A stretch of DNA of 64,000 bases from Candidatus Phycosocius bacilliformis (GCF_003112735.1 NZ_BFBR01000003.1:1-64000), one strand, 5' to 3'. Shown: positions 46,005 to 57,442, numbered from the stretch's first letter. The notes: generated by a model not told the origin, from the sequence alone. Translations and numbers: made by a program.

Positions 46005-47394
46005 ACTTGTCTCGATATTTCTGCACCACGCGCAGCGCGATGATGTTGAGGATCAAGGTCACAAAGAACAGGACGAAGCCCAAGGCGAAGGCAGCATGGG
46101 TCTTGGGGCTGTCATATTCCTGGTCCCCCGTCAGCAAAGTGACGATCTGGACGGTCACGGTGGTCACCATGTCGAGTGGATTGAGGGTCAGATTGGCATT
46201 CTGGCCTGCGGCCATGGTCACAATCATGGTCTCGCCCAAAGCCTTGGATACGGCGAGCAAAACCGAACCGACGATGCCGGGTAAAGCCGCCGGCACCACC
46301 ACGCGGCTTATGGTTTCCGACTTGGTCGCCCCCATGGCATAGGAGCCATCGCGTAGGGCTTGGGGCACTGCATTAATCACATCATCTGACAGCGAGGAGA
46401 TGAAGGGGATAATCATAATCCCCATAACGAGGCCGGCCGCCAACGCGCTTTGGGCCGAGACATCAAGCCCGATACTGGTCCCAACAGCGCGAATAATCGG
46501 GGCCACGGTCAATAGGGCAAAAAAGCCGAAGACGACGGTAGGTATGCCCGCCAGAATCTCCAGAACTGGCTTGACCACAGCTCGCGCCCGCGCGCTGGCA
46601 TATTCTGACAGATAGATCGCCGAACCCAGCCCGACTGGCACCGCAATGGCCATGGCGATCACCATGATGAGCGCGGTCCCCACGAACAAAGGTACGGCCC
46701 CAAATGCACCGGATTGGCCAATCTGGTCAGCCCGAATGGCGACTTGCGGGCTCCATTGAGTGCCAAACAGAAAGTCGATCGGACTGTAATTGGAGAAGAA
46801 TTTCAGCGTCTCAAACAAGAGCGACAGCACAATGCCCAAAGTGGTAAGAATGGCGATGCCGGACGCCAGGATCATCAGCGCCTTAATCCAACTTTCCACG
46901 GCATTACGGGCACGGAAATCCTGACTTAAATGCGAGCGCGACAAAAAGAAGCCAAGCCCGGCCAGAACCAAGGCACCCACCCCAAAAGCGATGTTGAGAA
47001 GGGCTGAATTGTGCCGCATCGCATCAGCGGCAGCCAGCACATCCGGGGTGCGTTGGCTGGGGGTGCCACCAAATGCAATTCTGGCTGCGTCGGTGAAGAA
47101 CAGGTCCAGCCGCTCTTTTGGCAATGCCAGCACTTCAGGCGGGAGTTGCTGGGTGATCAGACTGCGGATGAAGGAGGGTGCCAGCAATTCATGGAGAATC
47201 AACAGACCAACAGCAGGTGCAACCACCCAAAGTGCCGCATACCAGCCATGGTGGCTCGGCAAGGAATTCAGCCGACCTGCGGTCTGGGTCAAAGCTAAGG
47301 CCTTATTGGACCCTTTCTGCCAGGCCCACGTGCCAAATGACAGCACAATCGCGGCTGCAATCAGGCTGACCGGCACATCTGCAAATGCGTCCAT
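45997..47394 (-). CDS. pstC: phosphate ABC transporter permease PstC
   Basis: 465 residues, longer than the ~320 of enteric PstC because of an N-terminal membrane and periplasmic region (~1-200). The permease core carries SGAFGAVPLFVGTALIMVIAMAIAVPVGLGSAIYLSEYAS, EILAGIPTVVFGFFAL and DGSYAMGATKSETISRVVVPAALPGIVGSVLLAVSKALGETMIV. First gene of pstC-pstA-pstB-phoU-phoB; a PHO box lies ~86 bp upstream. Confidence 0.96.
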   Translation of the reverse strand: MDAFADVPVSLIAAAIVLSFGTWAWQKGSNKALALTQTAGRLNSLPSHHGWYAALWVVAPAVGLLILHELLAPSFIRSLITQQLPPEVLALPKERLDLFFTDAARIAFGGTPSQRTPDVLAAADAMRHNSALLNIAFGVGALVLAGLGFFLSRSHLSQDFRARNAVESWIKALMILASGIAILTTLGIVLSLLFETLKFFSNYSPIDFLFGTQWSPQVAIRADQIGQSGAFGAVPLFVGTALIMVIAMAIAVPVGLGSAIYLSEYASARARAVVKPVLEILAGIPTVVFGFFALLTVAPIIRAVGTSIGLDVSAQSALAAGLVMGIMIIPFISSLSDDVINAVPQALRDGSYAMGATKSETISRVVVPAALPGIVGSVLLAVSKALGETMIVTMAAGQNANLTLNPLDMVTTVTVQIVTLLTGDQEYDSPKTHAAFALGFVLFFVTLILNIIALRVVQKYRDKYE

Positions 47395-47479
47395 GGAGAA
47401 TCACTGCCCCAACCGGATTATCCGGCTCTCTTTCGGGCAGCCCCTTACGTCTTTGCTGAGAAGGCTAGATTACATTTTT

Positions 47480-47497
47480 GTGACACTTCCATGACAT
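47480..47497 (-). promoter_or_regulatory. PHO box of the pstC operon
   Basis: On the minus strand ATGTCATGGAAGTGTCAC contains two TGTCA repeats spaced 11 bp start to start, as in the PhoB consensus CTGTCATAWAWCTGTCA. It sits 86 bp upstream of the pstC start and downstream of the phoR stop, so pst has its own PhoB-controlled promoter. Confidence 0.7.
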
Positions 47498-47515
47498 CAC
47501 CCGTATGCGGACGGG

Positions 47516-48940
47516 TCATGCAGGGGTTAGGCTTGGTTCTGAGCGGGCAGGTTCAAGTTCAAATGGCTGCGGCAGATAGACGGCAAAGGCGGTACCCCGA
47601 CCCTGTTCACTTTCCACCACAAGCCCACCCCTGTGGCGGTTGACGATGTGTTTGACGATGGCAAGACCAAGCCCAGTACCGCTCTTGCCAGTGGCTGTCT
47701 CCTCCACCCGATAAAAGCGCTCTGACAGGCGCGGCAAATGCTGACGGGCAATACCGGGGCCCGCATCCTCAACCCGCAAGGTGCAATAGAGCCGATCACG
47801 TTCCAGCTCTGGACTGGTAAGTGGTAGGCGGGATGCTCCCTCCCAGTCGCGCATGGCCAGCCGCAAAGCGGTCTCTCGATCAAGCCAGCCATTCAATTTG
47901 ATCTTCACGGGACTGTCCGCACCGCCATATTTCAAAGCATTATCAATCAGATTGGCGGCAATTTGCTGGATCTCATCCCAATCACCGATCACCCACAGGG
48001 GGTCACCATCTGGGGCAAAGCGGATGCGCGATTGTTTATCAGGCGGCAGACTCTCAACAATCTCCTGCACTGCTGCCGTAAAGTCAGACCGTGCGGTCGG
48101 CGCGACATGTTCATTGAGTTCGATGCGTGACAGGCTAAGCAAGTCCGAGATCAGGCGGCTCATGCGGTCGGCTTGCAGATGCATGATCTCCAAAAACCGA
48201 TCACGGGCGGCTTCATCCTCGCGTGCTGGGCCGCGCAATGTTTCGATAAAGCCGATAATGCCTGCAAGTGGGGTGCGCAGCTCATGACTGGCATTGGCCA
48301 GAAAGTCAGCGCGCATGCGCTCTGACATGCGCGCCTCGGTCTCATCTTGCACTGACATGAGCACAAAGCGGGATGAATCAACCGAGAAGGCCGCAATCGA
48401 CACCCGCTCATAGCGGTCAACCGGCACGCGGCTTTCCACGGACAATGTGCGGCTTTCCCCTGTCGCAAATACCTCATCGACTGCTTCGACCAAATTGGGG
48501 CGGCGGATCACAGCACTAAAACGCGATTGACCGGGGTCGATGGAATAACGATCGCGCGACGCTTGATTGGTGCCCACCAGCCGGCCATTCTGATCAATTA
48601 TCAGCACGGGATCGGGCGAAGCCTCAATCGCTGCGCGGGCAAAGCGAATGGCATCGCGGGTATCGTCCAAGCGGCCCATGCCACTGGTTCGCATGCCACC
48701 AGTTTGGGCTGCCTCCGCCAGTCGCTGGGTCTCTAGATGGGCTGTTGTGGTCTCAGCACCCAGCCACCAGCCCACAGCGAGGCAAACACCCACCCCCAAT
48801 ATGCCGACAACCAAGAGACCAACATCTTGGCTCAAACCGTAAATCAACCCACCGGCGACAAACAACACCCCCAAAATGGTGGCGATTACAGGCCAATTGG
48901 GTGGAATGGGCTCGGGCGTGGTCTCAGACATGGGGTCCAT
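47516..48940 (-). CDS. phoR: phosphate regulon sensor histidine kinase PhoR
   Basis: 474 residues. Two adjacent TMs near the N-terminus (~18-58), a PAS domain (~112-200, PDPVLIIDQNGRLVGTNQASRDRYSID), HisKA with His219 (NASHELRTPLAGIIGF), then HATPase boxes (LIDNALKYGG, VEDAGPGI, GTGLGLAIVKHIV). No large periplasmic loop, as in other PhoR proteins that sense through Pst/PhoU. It precedes pstC by 121 bp. Autophosphorylates and activates PhoB when phosphate is scarce. Confidence 0.95.
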   Translation of the reverse strand: MDPMSETTPEPIPPNWPVIATILGVLFVAGGLIYGLSQDVGLLVVGILGVGVCLAVGWWLGAETTTAHLETQRLAEAAQTGGMRTSGMGRLDDTRDAIRFARAAIEASPDPVLIIDQNGRLVGTNQASRDRYSIDPGQSRFSAVIRRPNLVEAVDEVFATGESRTLSVESRVPVDRYERVSIAAFSVDSSRFVLMSVQDETEARMSERMRADFLANASHELRTPLAGIIGFIETLRGPAREDEAARDRFLEIMHLQADRMSRLISDLLSLSRIELNEHVAPTARSDFTAAVQEIVESLPPDKQSRIRFAPDGDPLWVIGDWDEIQQIAANLIDNALKYGGADSPVKIKLNGWLDRETALRLAMRDWEGASRLPLTSPELERDRLYCTLRVEDAGPGIARQHLPRLSERFYRVEETATGKSGTGLGLAIVKHIVNRHRGGLVVESEQGRGTAFAVYLPQPFELEPARSEPSLTPA

Positions 48941-48993
48941 TTTCAGCTTATAGGCAGGCTTTCAGCAGGCTGGCAAAAGCCCGTGTCGACAGG

Positions 48994-49010
48994 ATGACAG
49001 GATTTTGACG
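48994..49010 (-). promoter_or_regulatory. possible PHO box upstream of phoR
   Basis: On the minus strand CGTCAAAATCCTGTCAT has a degenerate and an exact TGTCA-type half-site spaced 11 bp, 54 bp upstream of the phoR start. It is weaker than the pstC box. Confidence 0.4.
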
Positions 49011-49147
49011 AATTTGTCACGCCCGCTCTGAGGGACAATCACGCGGGGTGTGTAACTTTCAAGAGATCACCGATCAGAGCATTTACGCCCCTGTCCTATG
49101 AATTGGAGCCGCCGAGATATTGTATGATTTGATGTTTCTGACCCCGC

Positions 49148-49238
49148 GTCATCCCCGCCGGAGCGTCAGCGCAGAGCGGGGACCCCCGTGTGCTTTTGCG
49201 GCACAAGGTCCCGGATCAGCTACCGCCGTCCGGGATGA
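49148..49238 (-). repeat. palindromic intergenic repeat, reverse orientation
   Basis: A complete unit (GTCATCCCCGCCGGAGCG ... CGCCGTCCGGGATGA) in the same orientation as the 39-kb cluster and preceded by the same flanking sequence (GATTTGATGTTTCTGACC). Confidence 0.85.
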
Positions 49239-49316
49239 GATTGGACCGATTGACGCCCCTGCCCGCACCATGAAACTCTCTTTGTCCCTTTGGTCACCCT
49301 TCGAAGGAATTAAGCC

Positions 49317-49697
49317 ATGAAAAGGCAAATCTGGACGATGATCGGATTGAGTTCAGCCATCGCCTTGGCCACTGTTCCGTTGGCATTTGCTGCTGGCAAG
49401 GCAAGGCCCGACCCACAAGTCCAAGCCGGGCGAGACCTGGCCCAGACCCATTGCTCGGCTTGTCACGCTGTGGGCAGAACGGGGGCAAGTCCCAATCGGC
49501 AAGCCCCGCGCTTCGTCACTTTGTCCAAGCGCTATCCGCTGGATAATCTGGCCGAAGCCCTGAGCGAAGGCATTCTGGTTGGTCATGGTCCGATGCCAGC
49601 CTTTGAGTTCGAGCCAGACCAGATTGATGCCCTGATCGCCTATCTCAAGAGCATCCAGCCACCCGCCAAACCCCGGCGGCAACCTGCCGCGCCTTAA
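49317..49697 (+). CDS. exported class I cytochrome c
   Basis: 126 residues. Signal peptide (IGLSSAIALATVPLAFA, cleavage near residue 26), heme motif CSACH (Cys46, Cys49, His50), and a probable distal Met93 in HGPMPAFEF. The final helix (QIDALIAYLKSIQP) is typical, and a proline/arginine-rich tail ends the protein. A small monoheme periplasmic electron carrier; partner unknown. Not obviously part of an oxidase operon. Confidence 0.92.
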   Translation: MKRQIWTMIGLSSAIALATVPLAFAAGKARPDPQVQAGRDLAQTHCSACHAVGRTGASPNRQAPRFVTLSKRYPLDNLAEALSEGILVGHGPMPAFEFEPDQIDALIAYLKSIQPPAKPRRQPAAP

Positions 49698-49752
49698 GGT
49701 GCCGCACACCCCTTGTGTTGCTCAAAGGCCACACCTAACTGAAGAGGCAACA

Positions 49753-49768
49753 GTCTTGCTTGCAAGAC
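49753..49768. promoter_or_regulatory. inverted repeat in the clpB leader
   Basis: GTCTTGC-TT-GCAAGAC, a perfect 7-bp inverted repeat, lies 34 bp upstream of the clpB start. It could be a leader hairpin; it does not match the CIRCE element. Confidence 0.4.
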
Positions 49769-49802
49769 AATCCCTGCCGCAAGGCCCAAAGGTTGGACCC
49801 AC

Positions 49803-52421
<2,619 letters not shown>

Positions 52422-52441
52422 GATGTGAGGGGGCGGTGCGA

Positions 52442-52888
52442 CTAGCTGACCGCGCGGACGGGTGGCATGCCGAAAGGCGGCTCTGGTGCACGCGGACTGG
52501 CCGGCGCCCCCCATTTCCACCCGGCTTCAGCGAAAGCACGGGCGGCAATCTGGGTGGTTTCAGTCATCTCCGCCCCGGGCTCGAAACCGGCCAGCCAGCG
52601 CAAGGCGGCAATCAAGGCATCCTCATCATCAGCCTGTGCCGCAGCCAACGCATTGAGGAGCGTGCGCTCATCCGGGGTTGGCTCAAGGCTACCTAATTCG
52701 CCCAGACGCAATTTGCGGCCTGACAAAAGCAAGAGATTGGCCAATTTACGCATGGCCGCGCGCGCCGTCTCTACCCGCTCTGCCGTCACAGGGCAGCGAA
52801 ATACGGAGGGACCGGCCACACGCCGCATCGCATGGAGCGCCAATTGCGCCCCGGCCTCAAGACCATGCATGGACTGTGAATGCGGCAT
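52442..52888 (-). CDS. hypothetical helical protein
   Basis: 148 residues from ATG 52888; a TTG at 52909 is an alternative. It is alanine/leucine-rich and all-helical by appearance (MRRVAGPSVFRCPVTAERVETARAAMRKLANLLLLSGRKLRLGELGSLEPTPDERTLLNALAAAQADDEDALIAALRWLAG). The C-terminal tail is proline-rich. No family recognised. It converges on clpB with 20 bp between the stops. Confidence 0.6.
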   Translation of the reverse strand: MPHSQSMHGLEAGAQLALHAMRRVAGPSVFRCPVTAERVETARAAMRKLANLLLLSGRKLRLGELGSLEPTPDERTLLNALAAAQADDEDALIAALRWLAGFEPGAEMTETTQIAARAFAEAGWKWGAPASPRAPEPPFGMPPVRAVS

Positions 52889-52995
52889 GGGCTGAGTATA
52901 TGCGAACAATTCTCAAATACAAGCATATTCGCAACACCAGCCCCGAAAAAATGGCGCGCACTTTGCCCAGCCAATTCAGGCCGCCGCCATTTCCG

Positions 52996-53490
52996 TCAGG
53001 GCACAAGCAGGGGCCGTCGGTGACGCGCCAATTCACGATTAGCGTCCGCCACGGCCCGGGCCTGGACCACATCATCGCCAGGCAATACGCCTTGCTGGCC
53101 AAACCATGCCGCAGCCTCCGCCCAATCCCATAAGGGCGATGTTGAGGTAATCCGCGCGATTGGAGCCGGGAAGTCTTCACGACGCTGCCCCGACGCATAA
53201 TTGGTGATGGCCTGACGTGTCATTCCGGTCCGCTCGGCCATATCGCTGAGACTGACCAAAGGATCAGGTTCAATGCGCTCAACCACAGCCCCTCCCCGTT
53301 CCACGTCACGTTGCGCGGATTGTAGGGCGTCGATGATTGAGACCGCTTCACGGGCGAATTCCACAATGATGTGACCGCGCTGGAATGACACCATCGCGTC
53401 CTCACATCCGGCTTCAAAGAAACGTCTTTCAAAAGCAGGATCGGTTGGATCCAAGCCCGTCGCTATGACACTGAATTCGTGGATTGGCAT
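52996..53490 (-). CDS. AlpA/XRE-like helix-turn-helix DNA-binding protein
   Basis: 164 residues with GAGGG five bases upstream of the ATG. The N-terminal ~75 residues look like a small alpha/beta domain (HEFSVIATGLDPTDPAFERRFFEAGCEDAMVSFQRG HIIVEF). The second half has a helix-turn-helix (VSLSDMAERTGMTRQAITNYASGQRREDFPAP, ~85-116), followed by a WDWAEAAAWF segment as in AlpA/excisionase-like proteins. Its own promoter region holds the palindrome TGTTGACATTTGTCAACA, a likely operator. Target unknown. Confidence 0.75.
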   Translation of the reverse strand: MPIHEFSVIATGLDPTDPAFERRFFEAGCEDAMVSFQRGHIIVEFAREAVSIIDALQSAQRDVERGGAVVERIEPDPLVSLSDMAERTGMTRQAITNYASGQRREDFPAPIARITSTSPLWDWAEAAAWFGQQGVLPGDDVVQARAVADANRELARHRRPLLVP

Positions 53491-53819
53491 GTTTCCCTCA
53501 TTATCTTCAACTCATTCACGTCGCTACAATCATGTTCTCCCTCTAGCCAAACTGTTGACATTTGTCAACAAACATTTGGGGTAGCGATCAGAGACACGCA
53601 ATGATCCTTTCCCCTCGCGCAAATCCCAACGCGCGACACACGATACGACCTTAAAGTTTTTCATATAAAAGAATTATCAAAGATAAAGCATGCGATCCTG
53701 GTCCAGCCACAATGCTGTCACGATCTCTTAATGCAGCAGCAACCTTTTTGACCGATCCTAGAAGCCTCAAATCGTTCAGCAAATTGGAAGATCGTCGAAC
53801 TCGTGTAGGACAAAATCCA
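53491..53819. other. divergent region before the flagellin-hook/propeller gene
   Basis: A largely gene-free stretch. It contains the palindrome at 53553-53570 and an AT-rich run (AGTTTTTCATATAAAAGAAT, near 53655) that probably carries the rightward promoter. If the upstream ATG at 53712 is used, the last 108 bp are coding. Confidence 0.5.
53553..53570. promoter_or_regulatory. palindromic operator candidate TGTTGACATTTGTCAACA
   Basis: Perfect 7-bp arms (TGTTGAC/GTCAACA) separated by four bases, 62 bp upstream of the HTH gene. It resembles helix-turn-helix dimer operators, and autoregulation by the HTH protein is the simplest reading. Confidence 0.55.
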
Positions 53820-56474
53820 GTGGCCATTAACGCCAATATTGCCAGCCTGTTGAATTCAGGCGCATTTTCGAGTGCGTCAACGGGCTCGCTTGACCTCTCG
53901 GTCTTGGCCAATGGCGGTTCCACTGCAGCGCGGTCTGGCCCACCTACCAAAACCCAAATCGCACGCATGGCCCCCTGGGACAGCCGTGCCCCTCAGCCGA
54001 CGCTGTCAAAAGTGGCTGCAGATGCGCTGCGCGACACACGGCTTGTCAATACAAGTTTGGGGACTGGGCCGGGTTCGGCGGTTCGCGATGACAATGACCG
54101 CGATCTTTTTATTATCCATAATAGCGTTCAGAAACTCCAAGCGCTGGCCGATGCCGCTGCCAAGGACGGCGTGAGTGCCGATACACGCAAGCGGATTCAA
54201 GAACGGATCAATAGAGGCTTGGCAGAGGTCAATGCCCATATTGCGGCAACCAAGCTCGAAGGTGCCTATCTAATCGGCGGTCGCCGCCTCAATCGCCATG
54301 AAAGCGAAGGCATCCAAAGAGGTTTGTTGCAATATGACACCAAGCCTTTGGTGAATGGTGATATGCTGGCGATCCCCCAAGGATTTCTCGGTGATCGACG
54401 CTTCAATCTGAAAGTCACCAAGAATGGCGTGACCACCAACATCGACATCAATCTGGCCGATATGGGCACGACTGATCGTACGGTCGGCAATGTTGCAAGT
54501 TTTGTGTCCAACAAGTTGGAAGCCGCTGGCTTTGAAAGCCGGTTCGAACGGGTTCAGACCAAATTAGCACCGACCACAAAGGGCGGTACCGAGACTCTTC
54601 AACAACGCTTGCGCATTACAACCACCGCGTCGGAGACTTTGACGTTTGAGGCCGTCGCGGGAGATAGCCAACCTGCGCTCTATGTCGCGGGCGGCAAGAC
54701 GATCGACGGGGCGATGCAGAGTGTGGTCTCCAAGCTCACGGGCCTTAATGGCACCGATGAATTGTCGAGCTTCAGTGCCGATTTGGCAGCAGCCAAAGGC
54801 GGAACGGCGGGGGTTCGGGCTTCGGTGGTAGGGCCTGATGGGTCGCTTTATGTGATTGCAGACGCAACAGCCAAAGTGAACGGTCAGACCCCGAAGGGCA
54901 AGAGCGACGTCATTTTGATGAAATATGACACGACGGGGCAAGTGTCTTGGACCCGATCCTTGGGGTCGGCGGCACCCGCACAGGGTTTCTCGCTCGCCAT
55001 TGGTGCAGATGGCACTTTGGCCGTGGCTGGTGCCGTGGATGGCCGGGCCGATACACTGACCAGCACCACTGGCAATGGCCTTGATTCCTTTGTTGCCGCG
55101 TTTGACGCCGAAGGACGCGACAAATGGTATTTCCAACAAGGTGCCACTGGGAGCGACAGCGCAACCCAAGTCAAAGTTGGCGATGACGGCAGTGTCTATG
55201 TGATGGGAACCACCACCGCCAGCTATGGCGGAGCGGCCACCTTGGGCGGCAAAGATGTCTATCTGCAAGCCTTTGATGCGACGGGCACCATCCGCTTTAC
55301 CCAAAGTCTGGGAACTGCCAATGACGATAGTCCCGGCGGGTTGGTCCTGGCCAATGGCCAAGCGCTGGCGGTCTGGAACGAGACAGGCGGCGCACGTATG
55401 CAGGCCTTTGATCAAGTGACGGGTACAGCTATCGGCTCGGTCAATAATTTGGGGTCAGCCAATCTGAATGCGGTGACGCAATTGGCCGCCGATTCGAGTG
55501 GACGCATGTTTCTGGCCGGACGCGAGACTGCAGGGGGGGTGGCCAATAAATTGGTTGCTCTGGAAATTAGCAGTGGCAATGTGCTGTTCACCAAACAATC
55601 CACAACCGGGGAAGCCATCCGCGCCTTGACCGCCGCTGGCGATCAAGTGGCCTATGCAACAAACACAATAACGATCCCCACAACCGGCGGGACCACCCGG
55701 GAAACCACCATTGTTGGCCTGGATGCTGACACCGGAAGCCAAAACTTCAGCCGCGCGGCCAATCAAGCCGCTGATGCGCCCGTCGCCATCGCTCTGGCTG
55801 CCAATGTATCTGAAAGCCTCGACTCACTGGGCATTCCCCAAGGCCAATTGCGCTTTGGCATGTCTGATGAATTGACAGACCGGACTGGACTGCGCGCTGG
55901 CGATCAGTTTGCCGTCATCGTCAATGGCGGGGCGGAAAAGAAGATCACCATTTCCGATGGCGAAACCATGCGGACCCTCGCGGCCAAGCTCAATCGCGTG
56001 CTGATGCGCGATGGAACCGCCGAAGCCCGCAGCTTGCGGGGGGTTGAAAGCCTCGTCATCACCCCCAAGCCGGGCGATCGGATTGAGCTAAAGGCTGTGG
56101 GTGGCGTAGCCGATGCCCTTAAGCAATTGGGCTTAGAACCCGGTGTGGCCGTACCAAGACCCGCAAAAGCCACGGGTGGCACCAAGTCCGTCTCTGATCC
56201 GCCCCCCATCATAGCCCTTGAAATGCCGATCACAGGGGATGTGTCGGACAAAACCAAGGCCAAGGCGCTACTGGATTCGTTTGACGGGGTTTTGCGTCGC
56301 CTGCGTATCGGTTATCGGGAAATCTCTACCGACCCAACTCAGGTGGAATTGCGCAAGCAAAATGCCGCCAATGCGGCCAAAAAGGCCGCCGGCAGCGGAT
56401 CGGGTGTCGCCTATTATAATAAGCAGACCGCACTGGGTCAGGACGCTCTGCGCCGCTTGGGCGTCTCGGTCTAA
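53820..56474 (+). CDS. large protein with flagellin-like ends and central beta-propeller repeats (FlaEY-like)
   Basis: The GTG at 53820 is preferred because AGGA lies nine bases upstream and the product then begins VAINANIASLLNSG, like a flagellin N-terminus. An ATG at 53712 would add 36 residues. 884 residues. A helical N-terminal part (VQKLQALADAAAKDGVSADTRKRIQERINRGLAEV) resembles the flagellin D0/D1 coiled coil. The central ~340 residues are SBBP-type propeller repeats (VVGPDGSLYVIADATAK, AIGADGTLAVAGAVDG, VGDDGSVYVMGTTTAS, AADSSGRMFLAGRET). A hook-IN-like motif follows (KKITISDGETMRTLAAKLNRVL). The architecture suggests a flagellar filament or regulatory protein of the Caulobacter FlaEY type; that name is an inference. 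Confidence 0.8.
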   Translation: MAINANIASLLNSGAFSSASTGSLDLSVLANGGSTAARSGPPTKTQIARMAPWDSRAPQPTLSKVAADALRDTRLVNTSLGTGPGSAVRDDNDRDLFIIHNSVQKLQALADAAAKDGVSADTRKRIQERINRGLAEVNAHIAATKLEGAYLIGGRRLNRHESEGIQRGLLQYDTKPLVNGDMLAIPQGFLGDRRFNLKVTKNGVTTNIDINLADMGTTDRTVGNVASFVSNKLEAAGFESRFERVQTKLAPTTKGGTETLQQRLRITTTASETLTFEAVAGDSQPALYVAGGKTIDGAMQSVVSKLTGLNGTDELSSFSADLAAAKGGTAGVRASVVGPDGSLYVIADATAKVNGQTPKGKSDVILMKYDTTGQVSWTRSLGSAAPAQGFSLAIGADGTLAVAGAVDGRADTLTSTTGNGLDSFVAAFDAEGRDKWYFQQGATGSDSATQVKVGDDGSVYVMGTTTASYGGAATLGGKDVYLQAFDATGTIRFTQSLGTANDDSPGGLVLANGQALAVWNETGGARMQAFDQVTGTAIGSVNNLGSANLNAVTQLAADSSGRMFLAGRETAGGVANKLVALEISSGNVLFTKQSTTGEAIRALTAAGDQVAYATNTITIPTTGGTTRETTIVGLDADTGSQNFSRAANQAADAPVAIALAANVSESLDSLGIPQGQLRFGMSDELTDRTGLRAGDQFAVIVNGGAEKKITISDGETMRTLAAKLNRVLMRDGTAEARSLRGVESLVITPKPGDRIELKAVGGVADALKQLGLEPGVAVPRPAKATGGTKSVSDPPPIIALEMPITGDVSDKTKAKALLDSFDGVLRRLRIGYREISTDPTQVELRKQNAANAAKKAAGSGSGVAYYNKQTALGQDALRRLGVSV

Positions 56475-56516
56475 TTCAAGACACCGCCTTTGAGCGATTG
56501 ACCATTGCCTTTACCG

Positions 56517-56551
56517 CCACATGCGATATTCAAATGATATATCCTATGTGG
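56517..56551. other. imperfect inverted repeat upstream of the VOC gene
   Basis: CCACAT-GC-GATAT and ATATC-CT-ATGTGG pair over 11 of 13 positions around a nine-base loop, ending 10 bp before the VOC start. It overlaps the likely ribosome-binding region, so it could act as an operator or a translational hairpin. Confidence 0.45.
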
Positions 56552-56561
56552 AGACTGGATC

Positions 56562-57185
56562 ATGCGTTGTTGGATCAGCCGATCAGCCCTTGCGACCATT
56601 TTGGCAGCCAGCTGCAGCATCGGGTTTGCGCTCGCCCAACAGACGGGCGGGGCAGCAACCAGCCCCCCAAGTCAAGACCCAACCAAGATTGCCGCGCCAG
56701 CTGACCGGGTCCCCATTGATCTTCGCCGCACCACCATCATCGTGCGCGATCTGGACAAATCCCTGGAATTATATCGCGATGCGTTGGGTATGCGCGTCAA
56801 TTATGATGCGCGCATGACCGTCTCCAGCCCCGCCTTCACCCAAGGTGGCCCGCCGCGGCCAATCCGCCTTGTGCTGCTCAATGCCAATGATCCCTGGATC
56901 GGCTGGATTGGCCTCATTCAATATACCGACAATCCCGACCTACCAGCTGTGAGCCAACCGAAGGCATTGGGGCCAGGAAGTCATATCATGGTGGCCGCTG
57001 TTGCCGATGCACAAAAGGCCTGTGATGCGGCCAAAGCGGCACCGGGTGTTCGCATGATTGTTGAACCCAAAATCTCCGTTTATCCGCCCCGTACGCCCGG
57101 TGCGGCCCCCATCCGGGTCTTGGGTTGCCAATTTTTCGACGCCGATGGAGCCTATCTGGAACTTAACCAGACTTTGGTCCCCTGA
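56562..57185 (+). CDS. exported VOC (glyoxalase-fold) protein
   Basis: 207 residues. A signal peptide (ALATILAASCSIGFALA, residues ~9-25) is followed by a short linker and one VOC domain pair (LRRTTIIVRDLDKSLELYRDALGMRVNYDAR at ~55-85; SHIMVAAVADAQKACDAAKAAPGVRM at ~145-170; GCQFFDADGAYLELNQ at the end). The usual metal-site Glu in YLELN is present. Export of a VOC domain is uncommon; the substrate is unknown. Confidence 0.85.
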   Translation: MRCWISRSALATILAASCSIGFALAQQTGGAATSPPSQDPTKIAAPADRVPIDLRRTTIIVRDLDKSLELYRDALGMRVNYDARMTVSSPAFTQGGPPRPIRLVLLNANDPWIGWIGLIQYTDNPDLPAVSQPKALGPGSHIMVAAVADAQKACDAAKAAPGVRMIVEPKISVYPPRTPGAAPIRVLGCQFFDADGAYLELNQTLVP

Positions 57186-57244
57186 TCGATGCGGCCTTAG
57201 TTTAGGCCATGGATTTAAAGCTCTTTTGGGTTTATCCTACCATC

Positions 57245-57442
57245 ATGGCCGACATCATCAATTTAAGACAAGCACGCAAAGCCAAAAAGCGCGCCGATCA
57301 TGCCGCCCAAGGTGAAGCCAACCGGTTGAGCTTTGGACGCAAAAAAGGTGAACGGACCGCCACACAAAAGGCTAAAACACAGGCCAAGATTCATCTCGAT
57401 GGGCATTTTTTACGCCCTGCGAGAGACCATGAGTCTGATTAA
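57245..57442 (+). CDS. DUF4169 protein
   Basis: 65 residues from ATG 57245 (MADIINLRQARKAKKRADH). It is the small, highly basic DUF4169 family (INLRQARKAK...AEANRLSFGRKK...LDGHFL). In alphaproteobacteria it is regularly followed by a ribbon-helix-helix gene, as here, with a 14-bp overlap. Confidence 0.88.
   Translation: MADIINLRQARKAKKRADHAAQGEANRLSFGRKKGERTATQKAKTQAKIHLDGHFLRPARDHESD

Larger units (their letters stand above)
48941..49316. other. phoR upstream region and palindromic repeat
   Basis: 376 bp without a gene between divergent phoR and the cytochrome gene. It holds a weak PHO-box candidate (48994-49010) and one complete palindromic repeat (49148-49238). Confidence 0.6.
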
